Source: Truepera sp. | Lineage (GTDB): Bacteria > Deinococcota > Deinococci > Deinococcales > Trueperaceae | DNA: 13,699 nt | Assembly: GCA_018333775.1 (NCBI GenBank) | Contig: JAGXSO010000107.1 | Coordinates: 1 to 13,699 of the forward strand | Direction: 5' to 3' | Shown here: positions 4,590 through 12,484 of the stretch, in pieces | Numbering within the stretch: the first letter of the stretch is position 1 | Layout of the letters: each line of letters starts with the position of its first letter | Translations under genes and position numbers: made by a program | Notes under the pieces: generated by a model | The model's database searches: none | Told to the model about the DNA's origin: nothing | The model's input: only the letters and a program-made list of their open reading frames with translations

Positions 4590-5894
4590 ATGGTCACCGC
4601 CGCCTGGCTGGCTGCCCTGGGAGGCGGTAGCAGTGCCGCTGGCGAGTTACCGCCGGCGCACGGGGTAGCTTTTCACTCCGCTCAGGTCCGCCCCGGCGAC
4701 GCCTTCTTCGCCCTCCCCGGCGCTAGCCGGCACGGCCTGGACTATGCCGCTGAGGCCCTTGCAAAGGGAGCCGCCTTTATCGTGGCAGATCGGCCCCATC
4801 CGCGCGGGGTGACGGTGCCCGATCCAGCCGGGCTGCTGCTTAAGGCCGGGGCCCTGGCCCGGTCGCAGCTAGCCGTACCGATCATCGCAGTGACCGGCTC
4901 CGCTGGCAAGACCAGCACCAAGGCGATGATCAGCGCCGCGCTGGAGGCGGCCGCCACCCCAGGGAACCTCAACACCCCCCTGGCCCTGGCGCAGACGCTC
5001 ATTGCGGCCTGGCTTAAGCCGCCGCGCTACTTGGTGCTCGAGCTCGGCATCGACCGCGTAGGCGACATGGACGCCCTGATCGCGCTCACTAAACCCACCC
5101 ATAGCGTCCTAACGTTGATTGCATCCAGCCACTTAAGCGGCCTGGGCGATATAAGGCAGGTAGCCGCCGAGAAGTGCAAGCTCCCGGCCGCCGCCCGCGG
5201 TTGGGTCAGCGCAGCGGCATTACCTTATCTGCTGCCCGGACTGCGGGCCCATAGCATCGTCTACGGGCTCGATAGCGATGTGGGTTGCGACGTGACCGGG
5301 CGGGTAATTAGGAGCGAAGCTGCCCGGCAGCAACTCGAAATCTTGGGCGTGCGCTTCTGGCTCCCTTATCCGAGCCCGGTGATGGCGCGCAACGCCGTCG
5401 CGGCCATGGCGCTGGCCCAGGCCTTCGGCGTCGAGCCGGCGCAGGCGGCGGCGCGGCTAAGCGCGGTTCGGCTCGAGCCCGGTCGGCTGCAGATCCACAC
5501 CCTTCCAAGCTTTACGCTGATCGACGATAGCTACAACAGCAACCCGGCCTCGCTGGCAGCAGCACTGCAGACACTAACCGCCTTTCCAGGGCCGCATACT
5601 GCCATCCTGGGCGACATGCTCGAGCTGGGCCTCGAGTCTGAGGTCCTGCATCTGGCTATGGGTCGCGCCACCCGCGGCCTGGAGCAGGTCTTTTTCGTCG
5701 GCGCGGAGTCGCGGGCCGCCGCCGCCGAGAATCCGCAGGCGCACCACGCCGCCACGGTCGAGGCGCTGCTGGCGGCCCTGGCGCAGGCCCCGCTGGCCGG
5801 CGCAGTACTGGTCAAGGGCTCGCGCGGGATGAGGCTCGAGCGGGTAGTGCAGGCCCTGTTGTCCCGCGCAACTCCCTCGGAGGTGCCGACGTGA
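4590..5894 (+). CDS. murF: UDP-MurNAc-tripeptide--D-Ala-D-Ala ligase MurF
   Basis: The 434-residue Mur ligase adds D-Ala-D-Ala to UDP-MurNAc-tripeptide with ATP in the cytoplasm. The N-terminal domain has VRPGDAFFALPG; the ATPase domain has the P-loop TGSAGKTSTK (102-111) and LELGIDRVGDM (150-160); the C-terminal domain has DDSYNSNPASLAAAL (312-326), LGDMLELG (340-347) and VLVKGSRGMRLE (407-418), which set it apart from other Mur ligases. Two spots deviate: the segment normally like aKxE reads EKCKL (194-198), and the usual HN before the central-domain helix reads MARNAV. Two adjacent ATGs exist (4587, 4590). I prefer 4590 because GAGG at 4581-4584 then has a 5-nt spacer; the difference is one residue. 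Its stop overlaps mraY (GTGA). Confidence 0.95.
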   Translation: MVTAAWLAALGGGSSAAGELPPAHGVAFHSAQVRPGDAFFALPGASRHGLDYAAEALAKGAAFIVADRPHPRGVTVPDPAGLLLKAGALARSQLAVPIIAVTGSAGKTSTKAMISAALEAAATPGNLNTPLALAQTLIAAWLKPPRYLVLELGIDRVGDMDALIALTKPTHSVLTLIASSHLSGLGDIRQVAAEKCKLPAAARGWVSAAALPYLLPGLRAHSIVYGLDSDVGCDVTGRVIRSEAARQQLEILGVRFWLPYPSPVMARNAVAAMALAQAFGVEPAQAAARLSAVRLEPGRLQIHTLPSFTLIDDSYNSNPASLAAALQTLTAFPGPHTAILGDMLELGLESEVLHLAMGRATRGLEQVFFVGAESRAAAAENPQAHHAATVEALLAALAQAPLAGAVLVKGSRGMRLERVVQALLSRATPSEVPT

Positions 5895-6796
5895 TCGTGT
5901 TCTGGTCGGGTCTACTGGCGTTATTTGGGGTAGGAGCCTTCGTGCAGCTAGCCAAACGCTACGGCTGGGGCAAGAGCATCCGCAGCCAAGGCCCGCGTAG
6001 CCACCTCAGCAAGGAGGGGACGCCCACTATGGGCGGCATCGCCTTTATACTGGCAGCGCTGCTGGTCTGGCTGCTGCTTGGTGACAAGAGCGCCGACCTG
6101 TGGGCGGTGGTCTGCCTCACCCTGGCGGCAGCGCTACTCGGTTGGTACGACGATCTGAGGGCTATCCTGGCCAGACGCCGGACCACCAGCTCTGATGCCG
6201 TCCCCGGACTGTTGGCCCGCTACCGGCTGCTGCTGCAAACCGCTATTGCCCTAGCCTTCGCGCTGTACGCTACTCGCGCCGGTCATAGCCTGTTCGGTAT
6301 CGACTGGCTCGATACCCTGGCCTACGCTCTGATCATCGTCGGCGCTATTAACGCCATGAACTTCAGCGACGGGCTGGATGGGCTGGCTGCCGGGTTGATG
6401 GCCATCATGCTGCTGCTGTTCTTGCCGCTCTCGCTGGCCGGCGCGCTGCTAGGCGGCCTGTTAGGCTTTTTGTGGTACAACGCTCCACCGGCCCGAGTGT
6501 TCATGGGCGGAGTGGGCTCCGAGGCGCTCGGTGCCGCGCTAGCGGGCCTGGCCATCATCTCCGGTTGGGTCTGGTGGCTGCCGCTGATCGCCCTGGTACC
6601 GGTGCTGGAGGTTCTGTCGGTAATTGTCCAGGTCGTCTACTTCCGGCTTACCGGCGGCTCTCGCCTGTTAAAGATGAGCCCGCTGCACCACCACTTCGAA
6701 CTATCGGGCTGGTCGGAGGGGCAAGTAGTCTTCCGCTTCTGGCTGTTAACCGCCGTCTGCGTAGCTATCGCCTGGTACTGGGGAGGGCGCTGGTGA
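5891..6796 (+). CDS. mraY: Phospho-MurNAc-pentapeptide transferase MraY
   Basis: MraY transfers phospho-MurNAc-pentapeptide to undecaprenyl phosphate at the inner membrane face, making lipid I. The 301-residue protein has about ten hydrophobic segments and most family motifs: GPRSHLSKEGTPTMGG (34-49), the Asp pair in GWYDDL (D87, D88), NAMNFSDGLDGLAAG (154-168), and the SPLHHHFEL histidine loop (263-271). The normally invariant FMGD motif reads FMGGVGSEALG (204-214), with Gly (GGA, 6509-6511) in place of the third active-site Asp; a Glu follows four residues later. Length is shorter than the E. coli enzyme (about 360). The GTG start overlaps the murF stop by 4 bp and has GGAGGT (5879-5884) 6 nt upstream. 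Because it lies in an otherwise intact operon I expect it to be functional despite the change. Confidence 0.95.
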   Translation: MIVFWSGLLALFGVGAFVQLAKRYGWGKSIRSQGPRSHLSKEGTPTMGGIAFILAALLVWLLLGDKSADLWAVVCLTLAAALLGWYDDLRAILARRRTTSSDAVPGLLARYRLLLQTAIALAFALYATRAGHSLFGIDWLDTLAYALIIVGAINAMNFSDGLDGLAAGLMAIMLLLFLPLSLAGALLGGLLGFLWYNAPPARVFMGGVGSEALGAALAGLAIISGWVWWLPLIALVPVLEVLSVIVQVVYFRLTGGSRLLKMSPLHHHFELSGWSEGQVVFRFWLLTAVCVAIAWYWGGRW

Positions 6797-8121
6797 GGCT
6801 GTTGCTCTACGGCCTGGGGCGGAGCGGTCTGGCCGCCGCGCAGCTAGCGCACCGGCAAGGGCATGAGCTGTGGTATTACGACCAGCGCTTGGCAGCCCAC
6901 GACGCTGGTGAAATGGCGCGCCTGGCAGCCGCGCCCTGCCCGGAGCCAAGTCAAGCCGAGGTCGATATCTGCATCGCCGCCCCGGGGGTGCCGTGGGACC
7001 ACCCCGATCTGCTGGCGCTGCGGCAGCGCGGCATTGAAGTGATCGGCGAGGTCGAATGGGTCTACCGCACCGTTCCGGCCGAGATTGTCGGCATTACTGG
7101 CACCGCTGGCAAGACCACCGTGACGCGCTGGCTCGGCGACGTGTTAGCGGCCGGTGGGGTAAGCGTGGCGGTCGGTGGCAACATCGACCCGGCGCTAGCC
7201 GCCGTGGCCGAACCGGGCAAGCTGCTGGTGGCCGAACTGTCATCGTTCATGCTCGAGCGCTGCCCTACCTTAAAGCCCAAGCTGGCGGTCTTGCTCAACC
7301 TGGGCGTCGACCACTTGGACCGCCACGGCAGCGTGTGCGCCTACTACGCCGCCAAGCGGCAGCTGATCGCTAACCTCGACGAAATGAGTGCGCTGGTCTA
7401 CAACCAGGACGACCCCCAGTTGCAGGAGTGGGCGCGTACTACCCCAGCCAGCACCTACGGCTACTCCCTAACCCACCCTACCCACGCCTGGCTCAAGGGT
7501 GAGACGCTGATGCTCCTAGGGCAGCCACTGCTGGCAACCAGCGAGTTGCGACTACACAGTCGCCACTTCCAGGCCAACGCTCTGGCCGTTGCTCTAGCCG
7601 CTTCGGTGCTAGGGCTCGACACGGCAGCTATTCGTCAAGGGCTGCGCAGCTTTGCCGGGGTGGCCGGGCGCTATAGCTTGGTGGCCCAAGTCGAAGGCAT
7701 CCGCTTTATCGAGGACTCCATCGCTACCCGCACGCTGGCGGTACAGGCCGCGCTGGCTGAGACGCCAGCACCTGTGGTGTGGATCGCTGGCGGCGTAGAT
7801 AAGGGGGCCGACCTGGCCTCGTTGCAACCCTTGATCCAAGACCGGGTAGCGCTGTTTATCGGCATCGGCCAGAGCGGGCCCGATTTCGCTGCTAGGGTAA
7901 GCGGGTGGACCCGGACGCTGATCTGCCCCGAGAGCGACGGCAAGGCGGCCTTGCGCTCGGCCTGCTCACTGGCCATAGACTTTCTGCACCGCCACCATCA
8001 CGGTCAAGGGAGCGTCTTGCTAGCGCCGCTAGCCGCGTCGTTTGATCAGTTCGCCGACTACCGGGCGCGGGCCGCTGCCTTCCGGGAAGCGGTTGAAGAG
8101 GCCATATGGACTCGGCCCTGA
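6793..8121 (+). CDS. murD: UDP-MurNAc-L-Ala--D-Glu ligase MurD
   Basis: The 442-residue Mur ligase joins D-Glu to UDP-MurNAc-L-Ala. It has a short Rossmann-like N-terminal domain (LLLYGLGRSGLAAA), the P-loop GITGTAGKTTV (100-110), AELSSFMLE (147-155), NLGVDHLDRHGS (169-180), the lysine usually carbamylated (K188 in YAAKRQL), IEDSIATRT (306-314), IAGGVDKGADL (331-341) and APLAASFDQFADYRAR (411-426). Compared with E. coli MurD, GTNGKT reads GTAGKT, SSFQLE reads SSFMLE, DSKATN reads DSIATRT, and the Cys of SPACASFDQF is Ala. These look like a lineage variant, not decay. The frame is open back to 6472, but that part lies inside mraY. The GTG at 6793 overlaps the mraY stop by 4 bp and has GGGGAGGG (6780-6787) 5 nt upstream, which fixes the start. 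Confidence 0.94.
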   Translation: MRLLLYGLGRSGLAAAQLAHRQGHELWYYDQRLAAHDAGEMARLAAAPCPEPSQAEVDICIAAPGVPWDHPDLLALRQRGIEVIGEVEWVYRTVPAEIVGITGTAGKTTVTRWLGDVLAAGGVSVAVGGNIDPALAAVAEPGKLLVAELSSFMLERCPTLKPKLAVLLNLGVDHLDRHGSVCAYYAAKRQLIANLDEMSALVYNQDDPQLQEWARTTPASTYGYSLTHPTHAWLKGETLMLLGQPLLATSELRLHSRHFQANALAVALAASVLGLDTAAIRQGLRSFAGVAGRYSLVAQVEGIRFIEDSIATRTLAVQAALAETPAPVVWIAGGVDKGADLASLQPLIQDRVALFIGIGQSGPDFAARVSGWTRTLICPESDGKAALRSACSLAIDFLHRHHHGQGSVLLAPLAASFDQFADYRARAAAFREAVEEAIWTRP

Positions 8122-9161
8122 TCCTGGCTCAGCTGGCGCTAGGCACCTTGGGTGTGCTGGGCATCGCGGTCAGCGCCCCTGGCGAGTGGCAAAGCCAGGG
8201 ACTGCGTGTCCTGTTCGGCCTCGCTATTACCGTATTGGTCGCCCGGCTGTCGCTGCGCCAGGTGGTCAAGCTCAGCCCCTACCTCTATCTCGGGGTGCTG
8301 GTGCTGCTGGTAGCAGTGTTTTTTATCGGCCTTTCGCCGGCCGGCAGCGAGAGCCGCCGTTGGCTGGCCGTGCCAGGTTTCAACTTCACGCTGCAACCCT
8401 CCGAGCTGATGAAGGTCGCCGTCATAGCCTATCTTGCCGCCTTCTTCCATAACCACCTCGGCAACTGGCAGATCTGGCGCCCCATGTTGGTGGTAGGTTT
8501 TGCTGCCGGGCTGGTGATGGTTCAGCCTAACATCAGTACGGCGCTGTTTATTTTCGTTTTAGCTTTAACCATCATGCTGGCCGCCGGCATTACCCTGACC
8601 CGGCTGCTGAGTATCAGCGTAGCGGCATTGCTGATTGCGGCGCTGATAGCCGGCCCTTATCTCAGCCAGTACAGCTATATCAAAGATCGCTTAACCGGCT
8701 TTTCCGACCTGTGGGGGGCGCAGCAGCAGACCCAGACCATCAGCTTTCAGGCTATCCAGGCACAGCGCACGCTGATCCGCGCCGGTCTGGTGGGGGTTGG
8801 GCCCGGGCAACCCATGAGCGTGCCTGCCGCCGACACCGACATGATAGCGGTCGCTATCGGCCATACGCTTGGCCTGCTCGGCCTTACGACCCTGATCGCC
8901 CTTTACCTGATTATCGCTGTACGCGGCATCGCGATCGCTGGGCGCCTTAACGGGCCCGGCTCGCTGCTGGCTGCCGGAGCTACGGCTTATCTCTGTGGCC
9001 AGGCGGCCATCAACCTGCTGGTGGCGGCAGGGTTGCTGCCGGTTACCGGCATGCCGCTCCCCTTCGTGAGCTACGGCTTAAACAGCCTGGTCTCGACCTC
9101 CATCGCTATCGGTTTCATCCACAGCGGCTATCGGCAAAGCCGGTTGGAGGCCGCGCCATGA
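8106..9161 (+). CDS. ftsW: Septal peptidoglycan glycosyltransferase FtsW (SEDS family)
   Basis: This 351-residue SEDS polytopic membrane protein polymerises lipid II at the septum together with FtsI. Recognisable motifs are RRWLAVPGFNFTLQPSELMK (84-103), QPNISTALF (140-148), SYIKDRLTGFSD (190-201), PAADTDMIAVA (240-250) with the conserved Asp of the family's TDF motif (D245), and GLLPVTGMPLPFVSYGLNSL (309-328). Several usually conserved positions differ: QPDxG reads QPNIS, the paired Glu before GLxG reads GHTLGLLG, and SYGGS reads SYGLNS. RodA is the alternative SEDS member, but the position between murD and murG in a dcw operon supports FtsW. The start ATG lies 16 bp inside murD, with AGAGG (8097-8101) upstream, and the stop overlaps murG by 4 bp. 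Confidence 0.93.
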   Translation: MDSALILAQLALGTLGVLGIAVSAPGEWQSQGLRVLFGLAITVLVARLSLRQVVKLSPYLYLGVLVLLVAVFFIGLSPAGSESRRWLAVPGFNFTLQPSELMKVAVIAYLAAFFHNHLGNWQIWRPMLVVGFAAGLVMVQPNISTALFIFVLALTIMLAAGITLTRLLSISVAALLIAALIAGPYLSQYSYIKDRLTGFSDLWGAQQQTQTISFQAIQAQRTLIRAGLVGVGPGQPMSVPAADTDMIAVAIGHTLGLLGLTTLIALYLIIAVRGIAIAGRLNGPGSLLAAGATAYLCGQAAINLLVAAGLLPVTGMPLPFVSYGLNSLVSTSIAIGFIHSGYRQSRLEAAP

Positions 9162-10255
9162 CCGCCCCCTGCATCGTGATGGCGACCGGCGGAACCGGGG
9201 GGCATATCTACCCGGCGCTGGCGGTGGGGCAGGTGCTCAAAGAGTGGGGCTATAACGTGGTGTTGCTAGGGCAGCAGGGCGGTATGGAGGCGCGCCTGGC
9301 GCCGGAGGCCGGTTTTAACTTTCACGGGGTCAGCGCCGGGAAGTTCGATCGCCAACGCCCCGATCCGCGTCAAGCCTATCGCGCTTTGCGCGGTCTGAAT
9401 CAGGCCCGGCGTATAGTCAAGGCGCTCAGCCCTGCTGTGGTGGTTGGCTACGGTGGTTTCGCCAGCTTCCCAGGGGTAGCGGCTGCTGCTTGGCTGCGAC
9501 TCCCCTTGGTCTTACACGAACAGAACGCCATTCCCGGCCTGGTCACGCGCTGGTTTGCGCGGCGCGCAGCGGTAGTAGCTGTCAGTAACCGCGAAGTTAG
9601 CGCTCATCTTCCTGCCGGCGTCCGGGTAGAGCATGTCGGTTACCCGATCCGTGAGGCGCGGCTGACCAAGGCCGCTGCTAAAGCCCGCCTGGGTCTGCCG
9701 GAGACCGGCCCCGTAACTCTGGTGATGGGCGGTAGCCAGGGTTCGCTGGTCCTTAACAGGCTCGTCCCCGCGGCCTACCGCCGCCTGACTGTGCCACCGA
9801 TCGTCATCCACAGCAGCGGAGCGCGCTGGGAGGCCGAGGTCAGGCAGGCCACAGCCGACCTGCCGCACTATTACGTTCAGCCTTACCTCGACGCCCCTAC
9901 CGCCTGGTCGGTGGCCGATCTAGCCATTACCCGCGCCGGCTTTGGTACACTTGCCGAGGCCGCCTTTCACGGCGTGCCGCTGGTGATGATCCCGCTAGCG
10001 AGCGCAGCTGAGGACCACCAACACCACAACGCGGTGGCGGTAGAACGAGCCGGCGCCGGCTTGTTGGTGCGCCAGAGCGAAGCGGAGCGCGATATTGCGA
10101 CCTTAGTCTCGGCCTGGCAGGGGCTGCTTGATGAACCGCGGCGCCGGCAGGCCTCAGCGCAGGCCTTGCAGCGCTCGCCCCAAGGGGCGGCAGAGGCCTT
10201 AGCTGGGGTGATTCAGCAGCTTATTGCGTCTAAGCCCGCATGGGAGCAAATATGA
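9158..10255 (+). CDS. murG: UDP-GlcNAc:lipid I GlcNAc transferase MurG
   Basis: The 365-residue GT-B glycosyltransferase adds GlcNAc to lipid I to make lipid II at the cytoplasmic membrane face. Visible are the G-loop ATGGTGGHIYPALAVG (9-24), VGYGGFASFPG (96-106), LVLHEQNAIPGLVTRWFARR (117-136), the G-loop of the C-terminal domain VMGGSQGSLVLN (189-200), and the donor-binding segment ADLAITRAGFGTLAEAA (253-269) with its conserved Glu (E267), then PLASAAEDHQHHNA (279-292). The usual GNPVR reads GYPIR. Length is normal. ATG 9158 overlaps the ftsW stop (ATGA), with GGAGG (9146-9150) 7 nt upstream. Its stop overlaps murC by 4 bp. Confidence 0.96.
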   Translation: MTAPCIVMATGGTGGHIYPALAVGQVLKEWGYNVVLLGQQGGMEARLAPEAGFNFHGVSAGKFDRQRPDPRQAYRALRGLNQARRIVKALSPAVVVGYGGFASFPGVAAAAWLRLPLVLHEQNAIPGLVTRWFARRAAVVAVSNREVSAHLPAGVRVEHVGYPIREARLTKAAAKARLGLPETGPVTLVMGGSQGSLVLNRLVPAAYRRLTVPPIVIHSSGARWEAEVRQATADLPHYYVQPYLDAPTAWSVADLAITRAGFGTLAEAAFHGVPLVMIPLASAAEDHQHHNAVAVERAGAGLLVRQSEAERDIATLVSAWQGLLDEPRRRQASAQALQRSPQGAAEALAGVIQQLIASKPAWEQI

Positions 10256-11640
10256 AGCCTCATCTTCACTTTATGGGTATTGGCGGCGTGGGCATGAGCG
10301 GCCTAGCGCGCCACTACCATTCCGAAGGTTATCTAGTCTCAGGCTGCGATATCGTGGACAGCTCCGAGGTTAGGGCGCTGCGCGAGCTTGGCATCCAGGT
10401 AACCCTTGGTCACAGCCCCGAGCACCTAACCGGCGTGCAACGCCTGATCAGCAGCATGGCGGTCGCCGCTGATAATCCCGAAGTCGTTGCTGCCAAAGCT
10501 AGCGGCCTAGACACCATAAAACGTATCGAGTTGCTAGCCGAACTAGTCGCTTCCCGCTTAAGCATCGGCGTGACCGGCACGCACGGCAAGAGTACCACCA
10601 CCGGCATGATTGCGTCACTTCTGATAGCCGCTGGAGAAGATCCCTCGGTGCTGCTTGGCGCGCACCTCAAAGCCCTTGCCAACTCCGGCGGCAACATCCG
10701 CTATGGCCGGGGCGCACGGCTGATCTGCGAGGTGGACGAATCTGACCCCGGCTTTGCGCAACTGCGTTGTGATCTAGCAGTGATTACTAGCTTAGAGGAC
10801 GACCATATCGCCGGCGGCTACCAGGAACGGCGCAACTACCACGCCAGCCTAGCGGAGTTAGAAGCAGCCACTCAGCGGTTCGCCGAGCAGGCCGCCACGG
10901 TGCTAATCAGCGCCGACTGGCCTACGCTTACGCCGCTGTTGGCAGGGCATCATCGGGCCTTTAGCTACGGTCTGGCTGAGGGCGCTGATTATCGCGCCAC
11001 CGACCTGGTGCTGACGCCAAACGGCAGCAGCTTCACGCTAATTACGCCAAGTAGGCAGTCTGTGACAGTCCAGCTGTCGGTGCCTGGTCGGCACAACGTG
11101 CAAAATGCTACCGCAGCCCTGGCTGTTACCGATCTGGTTGGTCTCGACCCCAGGCCGTTGCTAGGCAGTCTGCGCGGTTTTACCGGGGTAGGGCGGCGCT
11201 GGCAACGCCACGGCAGCGTCCGCCAGGCTCTGGTTATCGACGACTACGCCCACCACCCCACCGAGGTCGGCGTGACGCTCGAGGCCGCTAGGCATACCGG
11301 GCGGCGCGTGCGCGCCGTCTTGCAGCCCCACCGCTGGGTGCGCACGGCGCTGCACTGGAGCGCCCTGGCCGATGCGGTCAGCCAGGCCGATGAGATTATC
11401 GTGCTCGATATCTATGGTGCCGGTGAAGTTGCCATCCCCGGCATCTCTTCTGAACTGATAGTTAAGCGCCTCCAGGCGGCGGGGAAAGCCGCTGCCTACT
11501 TTGACCTAGCTGGTGCCCAGCGCTATCTTAGCGAATCGCTCCAGGCCGGCGATCTAGTTATCACATTAGGCGCGGGCGACGTATGGAAAGTGGCGGCGGG
11601 GATCGTAGCGCAAGCAGGAGGGGACGATGGCAGCGCCTAG
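10252..11640 (+). CDS. murC: UDP-MurNAc--L-Ala ligase MurC
   Basis: MurC adds the first amino acid, L-Ala, to UDP-MurNAc with ATP in the cytoplasm. The 462-residue protein has the UDP-binding MKPHLHFMGIGGVGMSGLA start, the P-loop VTGTHGKSTTT (107-117), CEVDESD (159-165), VPGRHNVQNATAAL (277-290), DDYAHHPTEVG (330-340) and LDIYGAGE (385-392), plus LGAGDVWK (439-446) near the end. The usual TNIExDH reads TSLEDDH (179-185), a mild change. I start it at ATG 10252, not the in-frame ATG 10240, because 10252 forms an ATGA overlap with murG, has GGGAG (10242-10246) 5 nt upstream, and gives the family-like N-terminus. Its end overlaps murB by 14 bp. Confidence 0.95.
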   Translation: MKPHLHFMGIGGVGMSGLARHYHSEGYLVSGCDIVDSSEVRALRELGIQVTLGHSPEHLTGVQRLISSMAVAADNPEVVAAKASGLDTIKRIELLAELVASRLSIGVTGTHGKSTTTGMIASLLIAAGEDPSVLLGAHLKALANSGGNIRYGRGARLICEVDESDPGFAQLRCDLAVITSLEDDHIAGGYQERRNYHASLAELEAATQRFAEQAATVLISADWPTLTPLLAGHHRAFSYGLAEGADYRATDLVLTPNGSSFTLITPSRQSVTVQLSVPGRHNVQNATAALAVTDLVGLDPRPLLGSLRGFTGVGRRWQRHGSVRQALVIDDYAHHPTEVGVTLEAARHTGRRVRAVLQPHRWVRTALHWSALADAVSQADEIIVLDIYGAGEVAIPGISSELIVKRLQAAGKAAAYFDLAGAQRYLSESLQAGDLVITLGAGDVWKVAAGIVAQAGGDDGSA

Positions 11641-12484
11641 CCGCTTGTCTGTCCGCCAGGTCGAGCTGCGGACCATGACCACCCTGGGTGTCGGCGGGTC
11701 GGCTGAGCTGTGGGAGGTCGCTAGCGAGGCGGACCTGCGCGAGGCGACGCAAGCTCCCTACCGCGTCATCGGCGCGGGCTCTAACCTGCTAGTGGCGGAT
11801 CGAGGTGTCAGCGAGCGGGTCATCAAGCTAGGCCCTGAGTATCAAGACCTCGCGCTGTTTACTGGCCAAACCGACCTCTGGCTGGGCGCGGCTACGCCCT
11901 TGCCAGGGCTGGTGCGGCGCAGTGCCGAGGCCGGGCTCTCGGGGCTGGAGGGGCTGCTCGGCGTCCCGGCGGTGTTGGGCGGGGCGGTGGCCATGAATGC
12001 CGGGACCCGCTTCGGCTGCATGGCTGACGTGCTGCAAGAGGTCGAGCTGTTTGTTGCCGGCGGGCTTCACCGCCTCCCGGCTAGCGCCCTGGCTATGCGC
12101 TACCGCCACACCGAGCTGCCCCAGGGGGCGATTATCACTCGCGTCCGGCTGCGGCTCATCCCCTCAGCGCCAGAGCAGGTCAAGGCCCTGTTGGGCCAGG
12201 TCGACGCAGCCCGCCAGGGCCAACCCAAGGTCAAGTCGGCAGGCTGCGCTTTTAAGAACCCTCCCAGCGATAGCGCCGGGCGGCTCATCGATGTAGCCGG
12301 CCTCAAAGGGCTTACCGTAGGCCGGGCCATGGTCTCCCATGAACATGGCAACTTCATCGTCAACTTGGGCGGCGCCACCGCTAGGGACGTCTGCGCGCTG
12401 TTAAGCGTCATCTGCCAGCGCGTGCCGGGGCTCGAGCTTGAGTGGCAGCTGTGGGGCTTTGAGGAGGGCGAATGCGCCGCCTGA
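11627..12484 (+). CDS. murB: UDP-N-acetylenolpyruvoylglucosamine reductase MurB
   Basis: MurB is an FAD enzyme that reduces UDP-GlcNAc-enolpyruvate to UDP-MurNAc with NADPH. The 285-residue protein has TTLGVGG (18-24), the FAD-binding GAGSNLLVADRG (49-60), GLEGLLGVPAVLGGAVAMNAG (106-126), KSAGCAFKNPPSDSAGRLID (203-222) and VSHEHGNFIVN (236-246), with LELEWQLWG (269-277) supplying the terminal Glu (E272). It lacks the extra C-terminal segment of the longer type I MurB and fits type II in size. The proton-donor position, Ser229 in E. coli MurB, is Cys207 here. Placement next to murC is common. AGGAGGGG (11616-11623) just before ATG 11627 is the strongest ribosome binding site in the operon; the gene starts inside murC. 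Confidence 0.94.
   Translation: MAAPSRLSVRQVELRTMTTLGVGGSAELWEVASEADLREATQAPYRVIGAGSNLLVADRGVSERVIKLGPEYQDLALFTGQTDLWLGAATPLPGLVRRSAEAGLSGLEGLLGVPAVLGGAVAMNAGTRFGCMADVLQEVELFVAGGLHRLPASALAMRYRHTELPQGAIITRVRLRLIPSAPEQVKALLGQVDAARQGQPKVKSAGCAFKNPPSDSAGRLIDVAGLKGLTVGRAMVSHEHGNFIVNLGGATARDVCALLSVICQRVPGLELEWQLWGFEEGECAA

Noticed and set aside
6472..6792. Upstream extension of the murD frame, adding about 107 residues
   Set aside because: It lies wholly inside mraY, matches no MurD N-terminus, and the GTG at 6793 has a strong ribosome binding site and a 4-bp overlap with mraY.
10240..10251. ATG 10240 as murC start, adding MGAN
   Set aside because: ATG 10252 has the better-spaced GGGAG and the ATGA overlap with murG.
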